From Rhizobium altiplani (GTDB lineage: Bacteria > Pseudomonadota > Alphaproteobacteria > Rhizobiales > Rhizobiaceae): a stretch of 64,000 nucleotides of DNA. Within the stretch, counting starts at the first letter, position 1; every line of letters begins with the position of its first letter. Positions 62,595 to 64,000 of the stretch are shown in pieces. Location: the NCBI RefSeq assembly GCF_001542405.1, contig NZ_LNCD01000138.1:213026-277025 (forward strand), in the 5' to 3' direction. The notes below the pieces were generated by a model that was given only the letters and a program-made list of their open reading frames with translations, was not told where the DNA came from and made no database searches. The position numbers and the translations under genes are program-made.

Positions 62595-63969
62595 TGTGGA
62601 ACGGCTCTGCGGTCAAGGTGTTCAATCGTTGATATTCCGAGGGCTGGTGCGCCCATATGTCCGGCCTTTTCGCGCAGCAATTGGGCTACTGGCCTTGATG
62701 ACGTTCGCGACTGGAGTGACCTAAACAAATCAGCGAGCTCGAAGCACGTTGGGAATCACGGTCTTGATCCAATCCGGATGTCTTTCCTCGGGGTCATCAT
62801 TGATCTTGCACCTTGGGCCTCAGCTTGTCAGCGACGACAAGCGATCTGCATTCGGTCCTAGGCCGCCATCGTTTCGTTCGCCGTGCTATGGAATTGACCA
62901 CCTCTCACTAGAAGAGCCCAAACAATGCGGGCCATCTTGTTGGCCAGCGCAATGGCGGCGACTTTATATGGCCTGCGCCTCAGCAACTCAGTCAGCCAGG
63001 CTGAGACCTTTGCGCCTCGACGTGCGTGCTGGATAACGGCGGACGCTCCCACAACCAAAAGAGATCGTAAGACCGGGTTTCCCATTTTTGAGATTCTTCC
63101 CAATCTGGTTTTCCCGCCTGTGGAATTTGATTTCGGGGTCAGGCCTATCCAAGCCGCAAAGTGACGCCCAGACTTGAAGGCCTTTGGGTCGGGTACAAAT
63201 GCCGCGATGGAGCTGGCAGTGATTGGACCCACACCTGGAATTGAGGTCAGCCGGCTCAATGTCGCATCCTGTCGGCTTTCGCGGATCATGTGCTTCTCCA
63301 ACTTAACGATCTCCGACGTGTAGGCCTCTATCTGATGGGTCAGGGGCAACAGGGCGATGCGGGCCAAGGGTGGCAAGCGGGCATCATCCTCGTCACGGAC
63401 GATTGCGGCAAGGTCGTCGACCTTGCCCACACCTCTGGATGTGGTAATGCCCAGTTCGGTAAGATGACCGCGCAAAGCGTTGATCGTTTGGGTGCGCTGC
63501 CGAACCAGCAGGTCCCTTGCCTTCAAGAGCATAGCCGTCGCTTGCTGGCCGACGGTCTTGAGCGGCACGAAACGCATCGACGGTCGACCTACAGCTTCGC
63601 ATATCGCCTCAGCGTCTGCCGCGTCATTCTTGCCTCTTTTGACATAGGGCTTCACGTAAGCAGGTGGGATCAACCGAACTTCATGTCCGAGAGCCTTGAT
63701 CTCTCGTGCCCAATAATGAGCGCCTCCGCATGCCTCCAATCCAACGACACACGACGGGATCTTCCTGAAGAACTTCAAAACCTCAGAGCGTCGAAGCTGC
63801 CTACGAAGGATTGTCGTCCCTTCGTTGTCTACTCCATGCAACTGAAAGACTTGTTTGGCCGTATCGAGACCGATTGTCGTGATCAAAGTCATAAGAACGC
63901 TCCAAGCTGTTTACCGAACAGGATGCTCGGCCTCTTTTCAGGATAGGGTGGGAGCAGAGCCGTTCCACA
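62595..63969 (-). mobile_element. IS110-family insertion sequence, IS1111-type
   Basis: TGTGGAACGGCTCTGC (62595-62610) and its exact reverse complement at 63954-63969 enclose one transposase gene; the distance is 1375 bp. Subterminal inverted repeats of this size are the hallmark of the IS1111 subgroup of IS110, so the true ends are a few bases outside these repeats. The flank at 62550-62590 (a TCTAGAGCGGATCA stretch followed by GGGATTCCC) looks like a dispersed palindromic element, a common target of such elements. Confidence 0.8.
62858..63892 (-). CDS. IS110 family transposase (DEDD type)
   Basis: 344 residues, full length. The N-terminal DEDD domain shows GLDTAKQVFQLHG (Asp9), VVGLEACGGAHYWAREI and KNDAADAEAICEA. 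The C-terminal transposase-20 domain contains LTSIPGVGPITASSIAAFV and AWIGLTPKSNSTGGKTRLGRISK with the conserved serine. It recombines its own IS ends in site-specific fashion. Intact, so the element may be active; its insertion sits downstream of aspT at the edge of the decarboxylase island. Confidence 0.93.
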   Translation of the reverse strand: MTLITTIGLDTAKQVFQLHGVDNEGTTILRRQLRRSEVLKFFRKIPSCVVGLEACGGAHYWAREIKALGHEVRLIPPAYVKPYVKRGKNDAADAEAICEAVGRPSMRFVPLKTVGQQATAMLLKARDLLVRQRTQTINALRGHLTELGITTSRGVGKVDDLAAIVRDEDDARLPPLARIALLPLTHQIEAYTSEIVKLEKHMIRESRQDATLSRLTSIPGVGPITASSIAAFVPDPKAFKSGRHFAAWIGLTPKSNSTGGKTRLGRISKMGNPVLRSLLVVGASAVIQHARRGAKVSAWLTELLRRRPYKVAAIALANKMARIVWALLVRGGQFHSTANETMAA

Positions 63970-64000
63970 ACATCAAATCAGCAGATTTGTGATTCATCAT

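Overview
This window looks like a piece of a large replicon (chromid or symbiotic-type megaplasmid, by inference) from a member of the Rhizobiaceae (Rhizobium/Sinorhizobium/Agrobacterium group). The grounds are the high GC, the dense ABC-transporter/catabolic operons each with a local GntR, LacI, MocR or RpiR regulator, the proline-racemase/hydroxyproline island, inositol-type genes and an IS110/IS1111-family element. No tRNA, rRNA, replication gene or CRISPR array was seen.

Layout. 1-8.7 kb: a minus-strand operon (polar amino-acid ABC transporter, DapA-family deaminase, FAD oxidoreductase, aldehyde dehydrogenase, proline-racemase-family enzyme) with a divergent FCD-type GntR regulator. The gene set matches trans-4-hydroxy-L-proline catabolism. 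8.8-19.5 kb: a Dpp/Opp-type ABC transporter with a DapA-family lyase, a FadR-type regulator and an RraA-like protein, divergent from two enolase-superfamily acid-sugar dehydratases; probably a sugar-acid pathway. 19.7-27.3 kb: a CUT1 sugar ABC transporter, a GH78 alpha-L-rhamnosidase and a divergent LacI regulator for rhamnoside uptake. 27.4-29.5 kb: a GST and a compact three-gene cassette (unknown small protein, XRE protein, VOC protein). 29.8-32.4 kb: metNIQ methionine importer with a clear terminator, then a decayed oxidoreductase fragment and an orphan diguanylate cyclase.

34.3-44 kb: a PotABCD-type transporter, a Gfo/Idh/MocA oxidoreductase, a DegT/DnrJ/EryC1 aminotransferase and two MocR/PdxR regulators. 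A 14-bp box recurs upstream of the transporter, the oxidoreductase/MocR pair and (with two changes) the aminotransferase, so these genes look like one regulon, possibly for an amino-cyclitol or amino-sugar. 44.3-51.9 kb: an IolE/MocC-like dehydratase, a CUT1 ABC transporter, an IolG-like dehydrogenase, a second TIM-barrel isomerase and a truncated RpiR regulator, i.e. an inositol-like catabolic operon.

52-62.4 kb is the most unusual part. Two decarboxylase/AspT-antiporter pairs (a 901-residue Orn/Lys/Arg-type decarboxylase with a 563-residue antiporter; aspartate 4-decarboxylase AsdA with a second 563-residue antiporter AspT) flank a one-component regulator. This regulator has an N-terminal winged helix, one membrane span and a TolB-like external domain, an architecture resembling CadC. 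A perfect 9-bp dyad and several related short repeats lie in the intergenic spaces. The sequence suggests a decarboxylative proton-consuming island with a membrane-embedded sensor. The window closes with an IS1111-type insertion sequence with perfect 16-bp subterminal inverted repeats.
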